Source: Weissella paramesenteroides ATCC 33313 (GTDB lineage: Bacteria > Bacillota > Bacilli > Lactobacillales > Lactobacillaceae). From it: 64,000 bases of DNA. The translations under genes and the position numbers were made by a program. Below are positions 47,295 to 57,171 of this stretch, piece after piece; the first letter of the stretch is position 1; each line of letters starts with the position of its first letter. A model generated the notes under the pieces. It did not search any database. It saw only the letters and a list, made by a program, of their open reading frames with translations, and was not told the DNA's origin. The stretch is taken from assembly GCF_000160575.1 (NCBI RefSeq), contig NZ_GG697133.1:1-64000 (forward strand). Reading direction: 5' to 3'.

Positions 47295-48386
47295 TTAGCG
47301 ACTTGTCATCTTAAATTCTAAGAAATAATCATTATATGTGCCTACCCAAGATGGTCCTAAATCTTTATAAACTTCTAAATGTGACAAAGTCTTTTTTGAA
47401 GGATACCAAGCTTTATTATTTTTGATTGAACGTGGCAATAATTTTACCGCCTCTTTATTAGGAGTTGCATAACCAACATATTCAGCATTTTGTTCTGCAT
47501 GCTTTGGCTCACTCATAAAATTGAGAAAAGCATACGCTGCTCGCTTATTGGTAACAGTTTTAGGCATGACAATATTATCAAACCACAAGTTACCACCATC
47601 ACTGGGAACAATATAATGTAAATGCTTATTTTCGGCTATCATCTCAGAGGCATCTCCAGAGTAATCAACCGCTAATGGCGCTTCATTCTGAGCCATATAC
47701 ATCTTAATCTCATCAGCAACAATTGCCTTAACGTTAGGCATCAATGTATCTAGCTTTCCTTTAGCAGCTGCTAACTCAGGAATACTTTTTGTATTAACAG
47801 ATTGCCCGCTCGAAGCTAAAGCCATTCCCATAACGTCACGGGATGAATCAATCAACATAATACTTTTCTTATACTTTGGTCGCCATAAATCATTCCAAGT
47901 CTTTATCTCGCCAGGTTTAATATATTTATCGTTATAAACGATTCCCAATGTGCCCCAAAAATAAGGTATTGAGTATTTATTACCTGGATCAAACGATTGA
48001 TTCATAAATTGTTTATCATAATTTTTCAATCCAGTTAACTTACTATGATCTAATGGTACGAGCAAATTGGCTGATTTCATTTTTTGAATCATATAATCAG
48101 AAGGAACCGCTAAATCATAGTGCGTACCTCCTTGTTGAATTTTTGTAAACATTGCTTCATTAGAGTCAAATGTTTCATAATCAACTTTATAACCCGTTTC
48201 TTTTTGAAATTCTTTTATCAAAGATGGGTCAATATAGTCACCCCAATTGTATATAGTGAGTTTTTTGTTGCCTGTACCTTTTGCACTAGTACTTGAATTT
48301 TCAGAATGCTGAAAACCTAGATTAATACCAAAAAGTAATAATACAGCTACTAAGATAACCCCTGATAACCAAATAATTCTTTTCAT
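47295..48386 (-). CDS. potD: spermidine/putrescine-binding protein
   Basis: A 363-residue polyamine-binding protein (LTIYNWGDYIDPSLIKEF, VPSDYMIQKM, WDFWGT-like PYFWGTLGIVYN). The N-terminus has an uncleaved-type hydrophobic anchor (5-23) without a lipobox Cys. Lactobacillus PotD proteins that I recall share this. Start overlaps the potC stop by one base. Last gene of potABCD. Confidence 0.93.
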   Translation of the reverse strand: MKRIIWLSGVILVAVLLLFGINLGFQHSENSSTSAKGTGNKKLTIYNWGDYIDPSLIKEFQKETGYKVDYETFDSNEAMFTKIQQGGTHYDLAVPSDYMIQKMKSANLLVPLDHSKLTGLKNYDKQFMNQSFDPGNKYSIPYFWGTLGIVYNDKYIKPGEIKTWNDLWRPKYKKSIMLIDSSRDVMGMALASSGQSVNTKSIPELAAAKGKLDTLMPNVKAIVADEIKMYMAQNEAPLAVDYSGDASEMIAENKHLHYIVPSDGGNLWFDNIVMPKTVTNKRAAYAFLNFMSEPKHAEQNAEYVGYATPNKEAVKLLPRSIKNNKAWYPSKKTLSHLEVYKDLGPSWVGTYNDYFLEFKMTSR

Positions 48387-49210
48387 TACTGATGCACCAC
48401 CATTCTTGCACCACGCTTTTTCTTACCATTTTTTGAACTATAATTTGAAATAAAGTAATAGATAATTACTAAAATCAAAGATAGTAAAAACATAAGCGCT
48501 GACATTGCGTTAATTGATAAATCAATTCCCTGTCGTGCACGCGAGTAAATTTCAACTGATAGCGTTGAGAAACCATTACCTGTAACGAAAAAGGTAACTG
48601 CAAAATCATCTAAGGAATAAGTGATTGCCATAAAGAAACCTGATAAAATACCAGGCCAAGCATAAGGCAAAACAACGCGAGACAAGACTTGATAATTATT
48701 CGCCCCTAAATCACGAGCTGCATCTACCAATGCAGGATTCATCTCATTTAGTTTTGGTAAGACCATCAAAACAACTATTGGAATTGAAAAAGCAATATGT
48801 GACAGAACTACTGACCCAAAACCTAATTTTAATCCCACTATTGTAAAGAAGATCAAAAAACTTGCACCAATAATAACATCTGGTGAAACCATCAAAATAT
48901 TATTCAATGACAGTAGTATATTTTTAACACTTTGCCGTTTTGTATTATAAATTCCTAACGCACCAAAAAGACCAATCAAAGTCGCAATCAAAGCAGATAA
49001 CAACGCAACAATGAATGTGTTGACCAATATTTGCATCAACCGTGTGTCAGCAAACATATCGACATAATGACGCCATGAAAATCCTGAAAAATCGGTCATA
49101 AAGTCACCTTTATTGAACGAATAAAAGATTAAATAAAAGATTGGTGCGTACATTAAAATAAATACAAAAACCAAATAGAGATTAGCCCATTTTTTTGATT
49201 TACTTGCCAT
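48386..49210 (-). CDS. potC: spermidine/putrescine ABC transporter permease
   Basis: A 274-residue permease with six membrane helices and the coupling loop [21 protein letters not shown]. Overlaps potB by 11 bases and potD by one, indicating one translationally coupled operon. Confidence 0.93.
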   Translation of the reverse strand: MASKSKKWANLYLVFVFILMYAPIFYLIFYSFNKGDFMTDFSGFSWRHYVDMFADTRLMQILVNTFIVALLSALIATLIGLFGALGIYNTKRQSVKNILLSLNNILMVSPDVIIGASFLIFFTIVGLKLGFGSVVLSHIAFSIPIVVLMVLPKLNEMNPALVDAARDLGANNYQVLSRVVLPYAWPGILSGFFMAITYSLDDFAVTFFVTGNGFSTLSVEIYSRARQGIDLSINAMSALMFLLSLILVIIYYFISNYSSKNGKKKRGARMVVHQ

Positions 49211-50018
49211 GTTTTGCCCCTTTCTTTTTATGATCTCTGGTCAATAACATCGTTAGTCCCATTGCAAGAATAAGAATAACACCAATTGTCGAGCCCATGC
49301 CCCAATTTTGTGTGACTAAGAAATGTTCCTCAATTGCCGTTCCTAGTGTAATGACACGGTTACCACCAATCAATCGTGTAATCATGAATAATGATAGCGT
49401 TGGAATAAATACAGCCTGAATACCAGCTTTAACACCACCCATTGACATAGGAAAAATGACCCTGACTAACGTTTGCCATGAATTTGCACCAAGATCACGG
49501 GCAGCATTAATATAACTTTGATCCAGCTCAACAAGGGAATTAAAAATAGGCATTATCATAAACGGAATTTCAATATACGCTGCCACAATCAAAAACGATG
49601 CATCAGTAAACATAATCTGTTGTGGACCAATACCAATTAAAGTTAAAAAATTATTGACTGTGCCAGTTTTAGAAAATAAACCAATAAATGCATAGGCTTT
49701 TAATAATAAGTTAACCCACGTGGGTAAAATCACCAGTAATAACCAAAATTGTGCATGCTTTAATCTGCTCATAATATAAGCCATTGGATAACTGATTAAT
49801 AGCGTTATGACCGTAACGACGAATGCAAAAAACACCGAATTAAAGGTCATGCGTAAGTATGTACCCGAACTAAAATAAGCCTCATAATTTGCTAACGTAA
49901 AGTGTCCAGATAGATTACCAAATGACTGAATAACAAGTAGGATAACTGGCGCAATAACAAACAATCCCAACCACAAGAAGTAAGGGATTGTATAACTAAA
50001 TGTATGATTACGATTCAT
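49200..50018 (-). CDS. potB: spermidine/putrescine ABC transporter permease
   Basis: A 272-residue permease with six membrane helices and the coupling loop [28 protein letters not shown] about nine bases before the ATG at 50018 marks the start. The longer ORF to 50084 lies inside potA and is rejected. Overlaps potA by 11 bases. Confidence 0.93.
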   Translation of the reverse strand: MNRNHTFSYTIPYFLWLGLFVIAPVILLVIQSFGNLSGHFTLANYEAYFSSGTYLRMTFNSVFFAFVVTVITLLISYPMAYIMSRLKHAQFWLLLVILPTWVNLLLKAYAFIGLFSKTGTVNNFLTLIGIGPQQIMFTDASFLIVAAYIEIPFMIMPIFNSLVELDQSYINAARDLGANSWQTLVRVIFPMSMGGVKAGIQAVFIPTLSLFMITRLIGGNRVITLGTAIEEHFLVTQNWGMGSTIGVILILAMGLTMLLTRDHKKKGAKHGK

Positions 50019-51120
50019 GCAAACCATCCTCCTCTGAATCCTCATACTCTTCCATACGTGCATCGAAATCTTCCTCAGATTCATTTAACCGCATAATATG
50101 AATATCTTCTGGATCAAAGAATAACCCACGTCTTTCCCCGATAACTGCTGGGTTTGTTGCTTGAATTTGCCAGTCATTTTGATCATCATCATGAGCTGTG
50201 ATTTCGTAATAATCTCCTCGGAACGATTGATCATCAATGGTAACAACTAATTTACCTTTGTCAACCGCTACCAAATCTAAGTCTTCAGGTCGCAGGACAA
50301 CTTCAACTTGCTCATTTGGTCGCATACCACCATCAACATTTTCAAACTCTTTACCCGCAAATGATACCAAATAATCTTTTCGCATGACACCTGGTAAAAT
50401 ATTTGATTCACCAATAAAATCTGCAACAAAGTGATTAATTGGCTCATCATAAATATCCACTGGTGTACCGTTTTGGACAATCTCACCATCATTCGTAACA
50501 AAAATCCAGTCCGACATTGCCAAGGCTTCTTCCTGATCATGCGTTACAAAAATAAAAGTGATGCCTAATCTTTTTTGTATTTCACGTAATTCATATTGCA
50601 TATCCTTACGTAATTTGTAGTCTAATGCCGATAGCGGCTCATCCAATAATAGGACTTCTGGGTCATTTGCTAGTGCTCTAGCAATTGCGACTCGTTGTTG
50701 CTGTCCACCAGATAACTCAGATATTTCTCGGTCCTCAAAACCATCTAACTTTACGAGCGCCAACATTTCAGAAACTTTGGCTTTTATATCACCTTTATTG
50801 ATGCCTTTAATTGACATGCCAAATGCAACGTTATCAAAGACGTTCATATTCGGAAATAGTGCATAATTTTGAAAAACAGTATTTACGCGACGTTTTTCAG
50901 GCGGTAAATCATTCATCCGTTTACCCTCAAATAAAATATCTCCTGAAGTCGCTTCCAAAAATCCTGCGATAAGACGTAAGATAGTTGTTTTACCAGACCC
51001 TGATGGTCCTAATAAAGTATAAAATTTGCCAGCCTCTATTTCTAAATCTACTGACTTTAAAACAATATTATCATCATATTGTTTGGCAACATTTTTAAAT
51101 TCGATAATTGGTTGTGCCAC
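50008..51120 (-). CDS. potA: spermidine/putrescine ABC transporter ATPase
   Basis: A 370-residue ATPase with Walker [11 protein letters not shown], signature LSGGQQQR, Walker [13 protein letters not shown] and a C-terminal OB-type domain ([10 protein letters not shown]). GTG at 51120 is preferred: AAGGTGG lies eight bases before it, within the longer ATG-started ORF (51144). The C-terminus is very acidic. Confidence 0.93.
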   Translation of the reverse strand: MAQPIIEFKNVAKQYDDNIVLKSVDLEIEAGKFYTLLGPSGSGKTTILRLIAGFLEATSGDILFEGKRMNDLPPEKRRVNTVFQNYALFPNMNVFDNVAFGMSIKGINKGDIKAKVSEMLALVKLDGFEDREISELSGGQQQRVAIARALANDPEVLLLDEPLSALDYKLRKDMQYELREIQKRLGITFIFVTHDQEEALAMSDWIFVTNDGEIVQNGTPVDIYDEPINHFVADFIGESNILPGVMRKDYLVSFAGKEFENVDGGMRPNEQVEVVLRPEDLDLVAVDKGKLVVTIDDQSFRGDYYEITAHDDDQNDWQIQATNPAVIGERRGLFFDPEDIHIMRLNESEEDFDARMEEYEDSEEDGLHES

Positions 51121-51151
51121 TATCAGTACCACCTTTCTTTGCATAACCTTA

Positions 51152-51180
51152 ATTATACAAATTTATCAAAAAATAGTCGA
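51152..51180 (-). promoter_or_regulatory. pot operon promoter
   Basis: Minus strand TCGACT, 17 bases, TATAAT, 32 bases before the potA start. Confidence 0.6.
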
Positions 51181-51205
51181 TAACGAAAGATAGGCACTTA
51201 CAATT

Positions 51206-51245
51206 AAAAAAAGAAGATGTTGATTTAATAATCAACATCTTCTTT
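51206..51245 (-). terminator. terminator after fusA
   Basis: AAGAAGATGTTGAT/ATCAACATCTTCTT, a 14-base perfect stem, then T7 on the minus strand. Confidence 0.9.
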
Positions 51246-51268
51246 ATATACATATCTAAAAACTAAGT

Positions 51269-53386
51269 TTAGTCATTTGACTCCCCATACTTAGCAATGA
51301 TATCTTCTTGAACGTTCTTAGGAACTGCTTCATAGTGATCAAATGACATTTGGAATGTTCCACGACCTTGCGTAGCTGAACGCAAAGTAGTTGCATATCC
51401 AAACATTTCTGATAGCGGAACCTTAGCATGGATCAACATTTGCTTACCACGTTGTTCTTGACCTTCAAGCAAACCACGACGAGCTGAAACGTGACCCATT
51501 GCATCACCCAAGTTATCCTCAGGAACAACAATGTCAACCTTCATGATAGGCTCCAAAATAACAGCACCAGCGGTCTTTGCAGCTTCACGTAGTGCCAATG
51601 AAGCAGCAATCTTGAAGGCAGCTTCAGATGAGTCGACATCGTGGTATGAACCATCATACAACTTTGCCTTCAAATCAACCAATGGGAATCCAGCCAAAGG
51701 ACCATTGTTCAATGAATCCTTCAAACCAGCTTCAACTGAAGGGATGTATTCACGAGGAACAACACCACCAACGATGGCATCTTCGAATTCGAATCCAGCA
51801 CCTTCTTCGTTTGGTGCGAACTCAATCCAAACATCACCATATTGTCCCTTACCACCTGATTGACGCTTGAAGTATCCACGAGCTTGAACAGTCTTTGTAA
51901 ATGCTTCACGGTAAGCAACTTGTGGTGCACCAACAGTAACATCAACGTGGAACTCACGCTTCATACGGTCAACAATAATATCTAAGTGAAGCTCACCCAT
52001 TCCAGAAATCAAAGTGTCACCAGTTTCTTGATTCGTTTCTGCACGGAATGATGGATCTTCTTCAGCAAGCTTTTGCAAAGCAACAGTCATCTTTGCTTGG
52101 TCTGCCTTAGTCTTAGGCTCAACGGCTAATTGAATAACTGGGTCAGGGAACTCCATTGACTCCAAAATCAATTGACGATCTGGTGAAGTCAAAGAATCTC
52201 CAGTAGTCGTATCCTTCAAACCAATGGCAGCAGCGATATCACCTGAGAATACCTCAGGGATCTCTTTACGGTCAGTTGCGTGCATTTGTAGCAAACGACC
52301 AACACGCTCACGCTTACCCTTTGAAGTGTTCATAATGTATGAACCTGACTCCAATGATCCAGTATATACACGCAAGAATGTCAAACGACCAACGAATGGA
52401 TCAGTCATAACCTTGAAAGCCAAAGCAGCGAATGGATCTTCGTCGTTCGCAATCAAGTCAATTTCTTCACCCGTCTCTGGATCGTTAGCAACATATGGCT
52501 TAACATCCAATGGAGATGGCAAGTAATCAACAACCGCGTCCAACATCATTTGAACACCCTTATCCTTGTAGGCTGAACCTGCAAGAACTGGGTAGAATTG
52601 TAGTGAGATTGTTGCACGACGAATAGCTGCCTTTAACTCGGCTTCAGTGATTTCTTCACCTTCCAAGTACTTGTCCATGATTTCATCATCAACATCAGCA
52701 ATAGCTTCAACCAATTCGTTGTACTTTTCCTCTACTAAGTCTGTGTATTCAGCTGGGATTTCACGTTCTTCCCATTCCTCACCAAGTTCAGTAGTTGGAT
52801 ACATTGCCTTCTTTTCAATCAAGTCAATGACACCAGCAAAGTCATCTTCTGCACCAATTGGCCATTGGATAGCTTTTGCGTTTGCATCCAAACGTTCCTT
52901 CAATGAGTCAACAGACATACCAAAATCAGCACCTAGCTTGTCCATCTTATTAACGAACACAATACGTGGTACTTGATAAGTCTCAGCTTGACGCCAAACT
53001 GTTTCAGTTTGTGGCTCAACACCAGCGGCACCATCCAAAACGGCTACGGCACCATCAAGCACACGTAGTGAACGCTCAACTTCAATAGTAAAGTCCACGT
53101 GACCTGGTGTGTCAATGATGTTAACACGGTATGGATCATTCTTAAATTGGTCATAGAAACCATGCCAAACAGCAGTAGTTGCGGCAGATTGGATCGTGAT
53201 TCCACGTTCCTTTTCTTGATCCATAAAGTCCATTTGTGAGGCACCATCGTGCGTTTCACCAATTTTGTGAATCTTACCAGTGTAGTACAAAATACGCTCT
53301 GTCGTCGTTGTCTTACCAGCGTCGATGTGGGCCATGATTCCAATGTTACGAGTACGTAGCAAAGGGTATTCACGCTTGTTAGCCAT
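51269..53386 (-). CDS. fusA: elongation factor G
   Basis: Translocation GTPase of 705 residues. G1 is [13 protein letters not shown]2 is RGITI, G3 is [10 protein letters not shown]4 is NKMDK. C-terminal domains IV-V contain [16 protein letters not shown]. tuf does not follow. Strong Shine-Dalgarno AAGGAGA, with heavy codon bias. Confidence 0.97.
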   Translation of the reverse strand: MANKREYPLLRTRNIGIMAHIDAGKTTTTERILYYTGKIHKIGETHDGASQMDFMDQEKERGITIQSAATTAVWHGFYDQFKNDPYRVNIIDTPGHVDFTIEVERSLRVLDGAVAVLDGAAGVEPQTETVWRQAETYQVPRIVFVNKMDKLGADFGMSVDSLKERLDANAKAIQWPIGAEDDFAGVIDLIEKKAMYPTTELGEEWEEREIPAEYTDLVEEKYNELVEAIADVDDEIMDKYLEGEEITEAELKAAIRRATISLQFYPVLAGSAYKDKGVQMMLDAVVDYLPSPLDVKPYVANDPETGEEIDLIANDEDPFAALAFKVMTDPFVGRLTFLRVYTGSLESGSYIMNTSKGKRERVGRLLQMHATDRKEIPEVFSGDIAAAIGLKDTTTGDSLTSPDRQLILESMEFPDPVIQLAVEPKTKADQAKMTVALQKLAEEDPSFRAETNQETGDTLISGMGELHLDIIVDRMKREFHVDVTVGAPQVAYREAFTKTVQARGYFKRQSGGKGQYGDVWIEFAPNEEGAGFEFEDAIVGGVVPREYIPSVEAGLKDSLNNGPLAGFPLVDLKAKLYDGSYHDVDSSEAAFKIAASLALREAAKTAGAVILEPIMKVDIVVPEDNLGDAMGHVSARRGLLEGQEQRGKQMLIHAKVPLSEMFGYATTLRSATQGRGTFQMSFDHYEAVPKNVQEDIIAKYGESND

Positions 53387-53410
53387 GAGTAAATTCTCCT
53401 TGAGTTTCTT

Positions 53411-53440
53411 AACATTTAATTTTGTAATTGGTTAAATGTT
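53411..53440 (-). other. inverted repeat in the fusA leader
   Basis: AACATTTAA and TTAAATGTT pair across 12 bases, about 25 bases before the fusA ATG. Could affect stability or initiation; function not known. Confidence 0.4.
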
Positions 53441-53478
53441 TGGTTGTCTACTTTTATTATACCTTAAATACACCAAAA

Positions 53479-53506
53479 GTGGCTACTGTCATTTGACTGC
53501 AGCCAC
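53479..53506 (-). terminator. hairpin between rpsG and fusA
   Basis: GTGGCT/AGCCAC with inner GTC/GAC, then TTTT on the minus strand. A TATAAT (53456-53461) follows at once. Partial termination plus an internal start could set fusA level apart from rpsG. Confidence 0.55.
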
Positions 53507-53518
53507 AAAATTGGAATA

Positions 53519-53989
53519 TTACCAACGGTAGTGTGCGAAGGCACGGTTGGCTTCAGCCATCTTGTGTGTGTCTTCACGCTTCTTAACAGATGCACCAGTA
53601 TTGTTAGCAGCATCCATAATTTCCTTCGCCAAACGTTCTTCCATAGTGTGCTCACCGCGGGCACGTGAGTATTGCACCAACCAGCGCAATCCCAATGTCA
53701 CACGACGCTCTGGACGAACTTCGACAGGAACTTGGTAGTTAGAACCACCGATACGGCGTGCTTTAACTTCCAATACGGGCATAATATTGTTCAATGCTTC
53801 TTCAAAGACAGCTAATGGTTCGTTACCAGTAACTTCCTTAATACGATCAAAAGCATCGTATAAAATTGTTGAAGCAGTTCCACGCTTACCATCAAGCATC
53901 AAGCGATTGATTAAACGTGAAACAAGCTTTGAGTTGTAAATTGGATCTGGCAGAACTTCAGCCTGCTTAGTGTAACTCTTACGTGGCAT
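53519..53989 (-). CDS. rpsG: 30S ribosomal protein S7
   Basis: A 156-residue head protein that binds 16S rRNA. It has MPRK start, [14 protein letters not shown], the [11 protein letters not shown] beta-hairpin and [21 protein letters not shown] at the end. Lies 17 bases after rpsL. Confidence 0.97.
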   Translation of the reverse strand: MPRKSYTKQAEVLPDPIYNSKLVSRLINRLMLDGKRGTASTILYDAFDRIKEVTGNEPLAVFEEALNNIMPVLEVKARRIGGSNYQVPVEVRPERRVTLGLRWLVQYSRARGEHTMEERLAKEIMDAANNTGASVKKREDTHKMAEANRAFAHYRW

Positions 53990-54006
53990 TATTTAGTCCT
54001 CCCTGA

Positions 54007-54429
54007 TTATTTTTTCTTGTTCTTAGGGCGCTTTGCACCGTACTTAGAACGTGATTGCATACGACCGTCAACACCAGCAGTATCTAGTGCACCACGGATA
54101 ATGTGGTAACGAACTCCAGGCAAGTCCTTAACACGACCACCACGGATCAAAACAACTGAGTGTTCTTGAAGGTTGTGTCCAATACCTGGAATATATGCAG
54201 TAACCTCAATCAAGTTTGACAAACGTACACGGGCGTACTTACGCAAAGCTGAGTTAGGCTTCTTAGGAGTCATAGTACCAACACGGGTAGCAACACCACG
54301 CTTTTGTGGTGAAGAAACATGAGTGGCCTTCTTTGATTGTGAGTTATAACCAAAGTTCAAAGCAGGTGACTTTGACTTTGTGCTCTGTGACTTACGAGGC
54401 TTACGAACCAATTGGTTAATTGTAGGCAT
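54007..54429 (-). CDS. rpsL: 30S ribosomal protein S12
   Basis: A 140-residue decoding-centre protein. Both streptomycin-relevant loops ([11 protein letters not shown] and [13 protein letters not shown]) read as the sensitive type. First gene of rpsL-rpsG-fusA. The short Lys/Ser-rich insertion near residues 17-40 is usual in low-GC Gram-positives. Confidence 0.97.
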   Translation of the reverse strand: MPTINQLVRKPRKSQSTKSKSPALNFGYNSQSKKATHVSSPQKRGVATRVGTMTPKKPNSALRKYARVRLSNLIEVTAYIPGIGHNLQEHSVVLIRGGRVKDLPGVRYHIIRGALDTAGVDGRMQSRSKYGAKRPKNKKK

Positions 54430-54600
54430 TTCGAAGAGTCCCCTTTCAATTTTTCTTTTTATAGTAGTTAGTCCACATTTCCAGGCGTGTCATTTATTAG
54501 ACAACAGTACTGGCAAATAGACTTTATTTGGTACTTCTCGTTTACGAGTTCAGCACGTCGCGTAACCGCAAACACCCTGCTAACTAAAAGCACAATTAAT

Positions 54601-54629
54601 AATATAACACCATTTCGTTCCTTATGCAA
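54601..54629 (-). promoter_or_regulatory. str operon promoter
   Basis: TTGCAT, 17 bases, TATATT on the minus strand, giving a leader of about 165 bases before rpsL. The gap 54430-54761 holds this promoter, its leader and the start region of the divergent peptidase gene. Confidence 0.65.
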
Positions 54630-54761
54630 CCCTTTTATCACATAAAAACGTTGATAGATTGGCTTTTAGTTTGCAAACAATACCGGGCGTGTCATTTTTG
54701 CTAAATATAGGTTTTATAGTGTCTTTATTTCTAATTAATTTAGAAAAAGGAATATACACTG

Positions 54762-55154
54762 ATGTTTTTTGACTTATTACTATTAACGACATTATTAACT
54801 CTTTCTTACCAAGACGTCTGTCATCAATATATTAATAGCTTATGGTTGATCCTACCATTACTATTTGGTGCTTTATTTTACCGCACCCCTATCTGGTTAT
54901 TATTTTCAATTTATTGTCTTTGTTTGGTAATTAATATACTTAGTGGTGAACGCTTTATTGGCAATGGCGATTTAGATGTTTTAGCAACCTTAAGTTTATA
55001 TGTTACGTTTCAACAATTTTGGTTTATTTGTACAATTGCCTGCGCTTGCCAATTATTTTTTCATTTACTGACTCACAAACAAATGATTGCATTTATCCCG
55101 GCCATCACCATGGGATATATCGTGTTCTTAGTACAGCAAATTTGGATAAAATAA
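54762..55154 (+). CDS. short prepilin peptidase (A24 family, ComC-like)
   Basis: A 130-residue protein with about five membrane segments. Asp18 in SYQDVCHQYI and Asp70 in FIGNGDLDVL fit the two catalytic aspartates (second in the G-x-G-D motif). The N-terminal methyltransferase region of full PilD/ComC is absent. It would process pseudopilins of the competence DNA-uptake machine, encoded elsewhere if at all. AAAAGGA precedes the ATG. Lies alone on the plus strand between str and rplT genes. Confidence 0.72.
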   Translation: MFFDLLLLTTLLTLSYQDVCHQYINSLWLILPLLFGALFYRTPIWLLFSIYCLCLVINILSGERFIGNGDLDVLATLSLYVTFQQFWFICTIACACQLFFHLLTHKQMIAFIPAITMGYIVFLVQQIWIK

Positions 55155-55184
55155 AAACGCCATGATTAATATCATAGCGTTTTA
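55153..55184. terminator. bidirectional terminator after rplT and the peptidase gene
   Basis: AAAACGC-ATGAT/ATCAT-GCGTTTT stem with one mismatch, flanked by A and T runs. Confidence 0.8.
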
Positions 55185-55198
55185 TTACTTACTAAGCA

Positions 55199-55756
55199 TT
55201 AAACCAATGCTAACAAGTCAGCCTTCTTTGCTGAAGAAGCAAATTCAATACCGTTTTCTGACAAGTATGCCTTAATTTCAGCAACAGTGTTCTTATCAGT
55301 TGGCTTTGAAACAGACTTTGATGCAGCTTTTGGTGCAGCAGCGTTGATAACAACACCCTTTTCCAAAGTAGCAGCTGACTTCTCTGCAACAACTTGACCG
55401 TTGTCAGCCAAAGCCTTCTTTGCTGATTCAACCAAAGCTGAGAAAGCTTCAAAGTCTGAAACAGCTAATTCTGCCAACATCTTACGGTTCAAAGTTGAAC
55501 CCATCAATGACAAACCGTTCATGAAACGTGAGTATGACAAACCGTTCATACGTGCACCAGCATTAATACGTGCAATCCACAACTTACGGAAGTTGCGCTT
55601 TGTTTGCTTACGGTCACGGAATGCATAGAACCATGACTTCCAAACTTGTTGCTTAGCAACTTTGTAGTTGATATGACGTTGACCACGGTAACCCTTGGCC
55701 AACTTGATCATCTTCTTACGACGTGAACGCGTAACGTTACCACCCTTAACTCGCAT
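55199..55756 (-). CDS. rplT: 50S ribosomal protein L20 with C-terminal HeH/SAP-like extension
   Basis: Residues 1-117 are a normal L20 ([34 protein letters not shown]), which binds 23S rRNA and commonly represses its own operon. Residues 118-185 are extra: an Ala/Ser/Lys linker and then [16 protein letters not shown] and [12 protein letters not shown]. That helix-extended loop-helix pattern resembles HeH/SAP-type nucleic-acid-binding domains. L20 normally has ~118 residues. The frame is open throughout and a terminator follows the stop, so it is not an assembly error on its face. Confidence 0.93.
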   Translation of the reverse strand: MRVKGGNVTRSRRKKMIKLAKGYRGQRHINYKVAKQQVWKSWFYAFRDRKQTKRNFRKLWIARINAGARMNGLSYSRFMNGLSLMGSTLNRKMLAELAVSDFEAFSALVESAKKALADNGQVVAEKSAATLEKGVVINAAAPKAASKSVSKPTDKNTVAEIKAYLSENGIEFASSAKKADLLALV

Positions 55757-55822
55757 GGGTATTTCCTCCAGTAATTTCTAATTTTTTATTCGGAACCAGT
55801 TATAATTATTAAAAATTAATAA

Positions 55823-56017
55823 TTAACGGCTCAACAAGTGCGTATATGTCTTCAAAGTTGTGTGGTTCATCATTGAAGTTCCACGCAATTGACGACGTTG
55901 CTTCTTAGTCTTACCGTGGAAACGGTGTGACGTATAGGCGTTAGCTGACTTCAACCCACCATTAGCAGTCTTCTTGAAACGCTTTGCTGAAGCGCGGTGT
56001 GTCTTATACTTAGGCAT
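55823..56017 (-). CDS. rpmI: 50S ribosomal protein L35
   Basis: A 64-residue basic protein ([20 protein letters not shown]). GGAGG eight bases before the ATG at 56017 fixes the start; the ATG at 56032 is too far out. Between infC and rplT. Confidence 0.96.
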   Translation of the reverse strand: MPKYKTHRASAKRFKKTANGGLKSANAYTSHRFHGKTKKQRRQLRGTSMMNHTTLKTYTHLLSR

Positions 56018-56042
56018 TGATATGTCCTCCAAACTGGTTTAA

Positions 56043-56576
56043 TTACTTAGTCTCTTTGGGTGCAAGCACCATAAACATGCTGCGCCCTTCCATCTTAGCT
56101 CTTGATTCCACCTTTGCGATTTCTTCAAGATCCATTGCCATACGGTTCATTACTTCACGCCCAATTTCCTTGTGTGTGATAGCACGTCCGCGGAAACGAA
56201 TTGACACTTTAACTTTATTACCCTTATTTAAGAACTTGATTGCATTGTTCTTTTTGGTATTAAAGTCATTAACATCAATAGTTGGGCTAAGACGAATTTC
56301 TTTAATATTGACAACTTTTTGATTCTTTCGTTGCTCACGTTGCTTTTTCTGAGCTTCAAATTTGAACTTACCATAGTTCATAATCTTTGCTACAGGTGGT
56401 TTCGCGTTGGCTTGCACCAATACCAAATCCAAATCCGCATCGTCAGCAAGGCGTTGTGCATCTGCTGTTGACATGACACCTTGGTCACCGTCATCAGTAA
56501 TCAGACGAACTTCACGAGCACGAATGCGATCATTGATTAAATCTTTTTGTTGTTGTGGTTGGCGTGCGTTTGCTAT
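56043..56576 (-). CDS. infC: translation initiation factor IF-3 with non-AUG start
   Basis: A 177-residue factor that rejects non-canonical initiation. The first internal ATG (56474) would drop the conserved [12 protein letters not shown] segment. The real start is ATA at 56576, eight bases after GGAGG, or the adjacent ATC at 56579. Rare starts on infC are a known autoregulatory device, because IF-3 discriminates against them. First gene of infC-rpmI-rplT. Confidence 0.92.
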   Translation of the reverse strand: MANARQPQQQKDLINDRIRAREVRLITDDGDQGVMSTADAQRLADDADLDLVLVQANAKPPVAKIMNYGKFKFEAQKKQREQRKNQKVVNIKEIRLSPTIDVNDFNTKKNNAIKFLNKGNKVKVSIRFRGRAITHKEIGREVMNRMAMDLEEIAKVESRAKMEGRSMFMVLAPKETK

Positions 56577-56601
56577 GATCCTTACCTCCGAAAAAACTTG
56601 C

Positions 56602-56712
56602 GATAAAGTAAAAGCGGCTTGCCGTTACACACGACAACCCGCCATCTATCATCTTTACGATAAAATGATTAACCTGATAAGTAATCTTAACTAGGTGAAT
56701 AGCGGGTATGCC
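56602..56712 (-). promoter_or_regulatory. L20-leader-like attenuator upstream of infC
   Basis: A stem formed by 56614-56625 and 56631-56642 is followed on the minus strand by a T-rich run (56602-56613), an intrinsic terminator. An upstream ACCCGC within 56702-56712 can pair with GCGGGT of the terminator stem, giving an alternative antiterminator. Ribosomal protein L20 binding is the known switch in Firmicutes. Confidence 0.7.
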
Positions 56713-56738
56713 ATTACTTTATTTCCTAACAAATATTA

Positions 56739-56766
56739 ATTATACACTGGGCTAATTTAAAGTCAA
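56739..56766 (-). promoter_or_regulatory. infC operon promoter
   Basis: TTGACT, 16 bases, TATAAT on the minus strand. The -35 lies inside the last codons of nusB. Confidence 0.65.
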
Positions 56767-57171
56767 GGACTTGTTTAGAATACCGTTGATAAATTTACGC
56801 GACTTATCATCAGTAAAATCATGGGCTAATTGTAAAGCCTCATTAACCGCAATTTTAGCCGGCACATCCGTAAATTTTGCTTCATACAAAGCTAAACGCA
56901 TCAAAACTAAATCAGTTGTATTTAAACGATCCAATGTCCAATCTGATGATAAATGATCTGTAATCATTAAATCCAACTCATCTTGTTTAGCTACAACTCC
57001 TAAGACAACTGAAGTTAAATCTGCTGGTATTTCATCTTCCCAAGCAATTTCAGGATCGCCTACTAAAACTTGGGTAATTGTCGTATCAACATCTGCTGTT
57101 GGATTTAAAGCTAACCCAAAAAGTGATTGGAACGCTGCTTGACGAATTTGGTGTCGATTTAGTTCGGTCAT
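56752..57171 (-). CDS. nusB: transcription antitermination protein NusB
   Basis: A 139-residue helical protein acting with NusE in rRNA antitermination. It has the RHQIRQAAFQSLF start and PAKIAVNEALQLAHDFTDDKSRKFINGIL near the end. Its ATG shares one base with the asp23 stop. Last gene of efp-asp23-nusB. Confidence 0.95.
   Translation of the reverse strand: MTELNRHQIRQAAFQSLFGLALNPTADVDTTITQVLVGDPEIAWEDEIPADLTSVVLGVVAKQDELDLMITDHLSSDWTLDRLNTTDLVLMRLALYEAKFTDVPAKIAVNEALQLAHDFTDDKSRKFINGILNKSLTLN

Noticed and set aside
55199-55452. Frameshift or sequencing error as cause of the long L20
   Set aside because: The extension keeps coherent codon use, ends at a stop just before a terminator, and has a sensible domain-like pattern, so an error is less likely than a true fusion.
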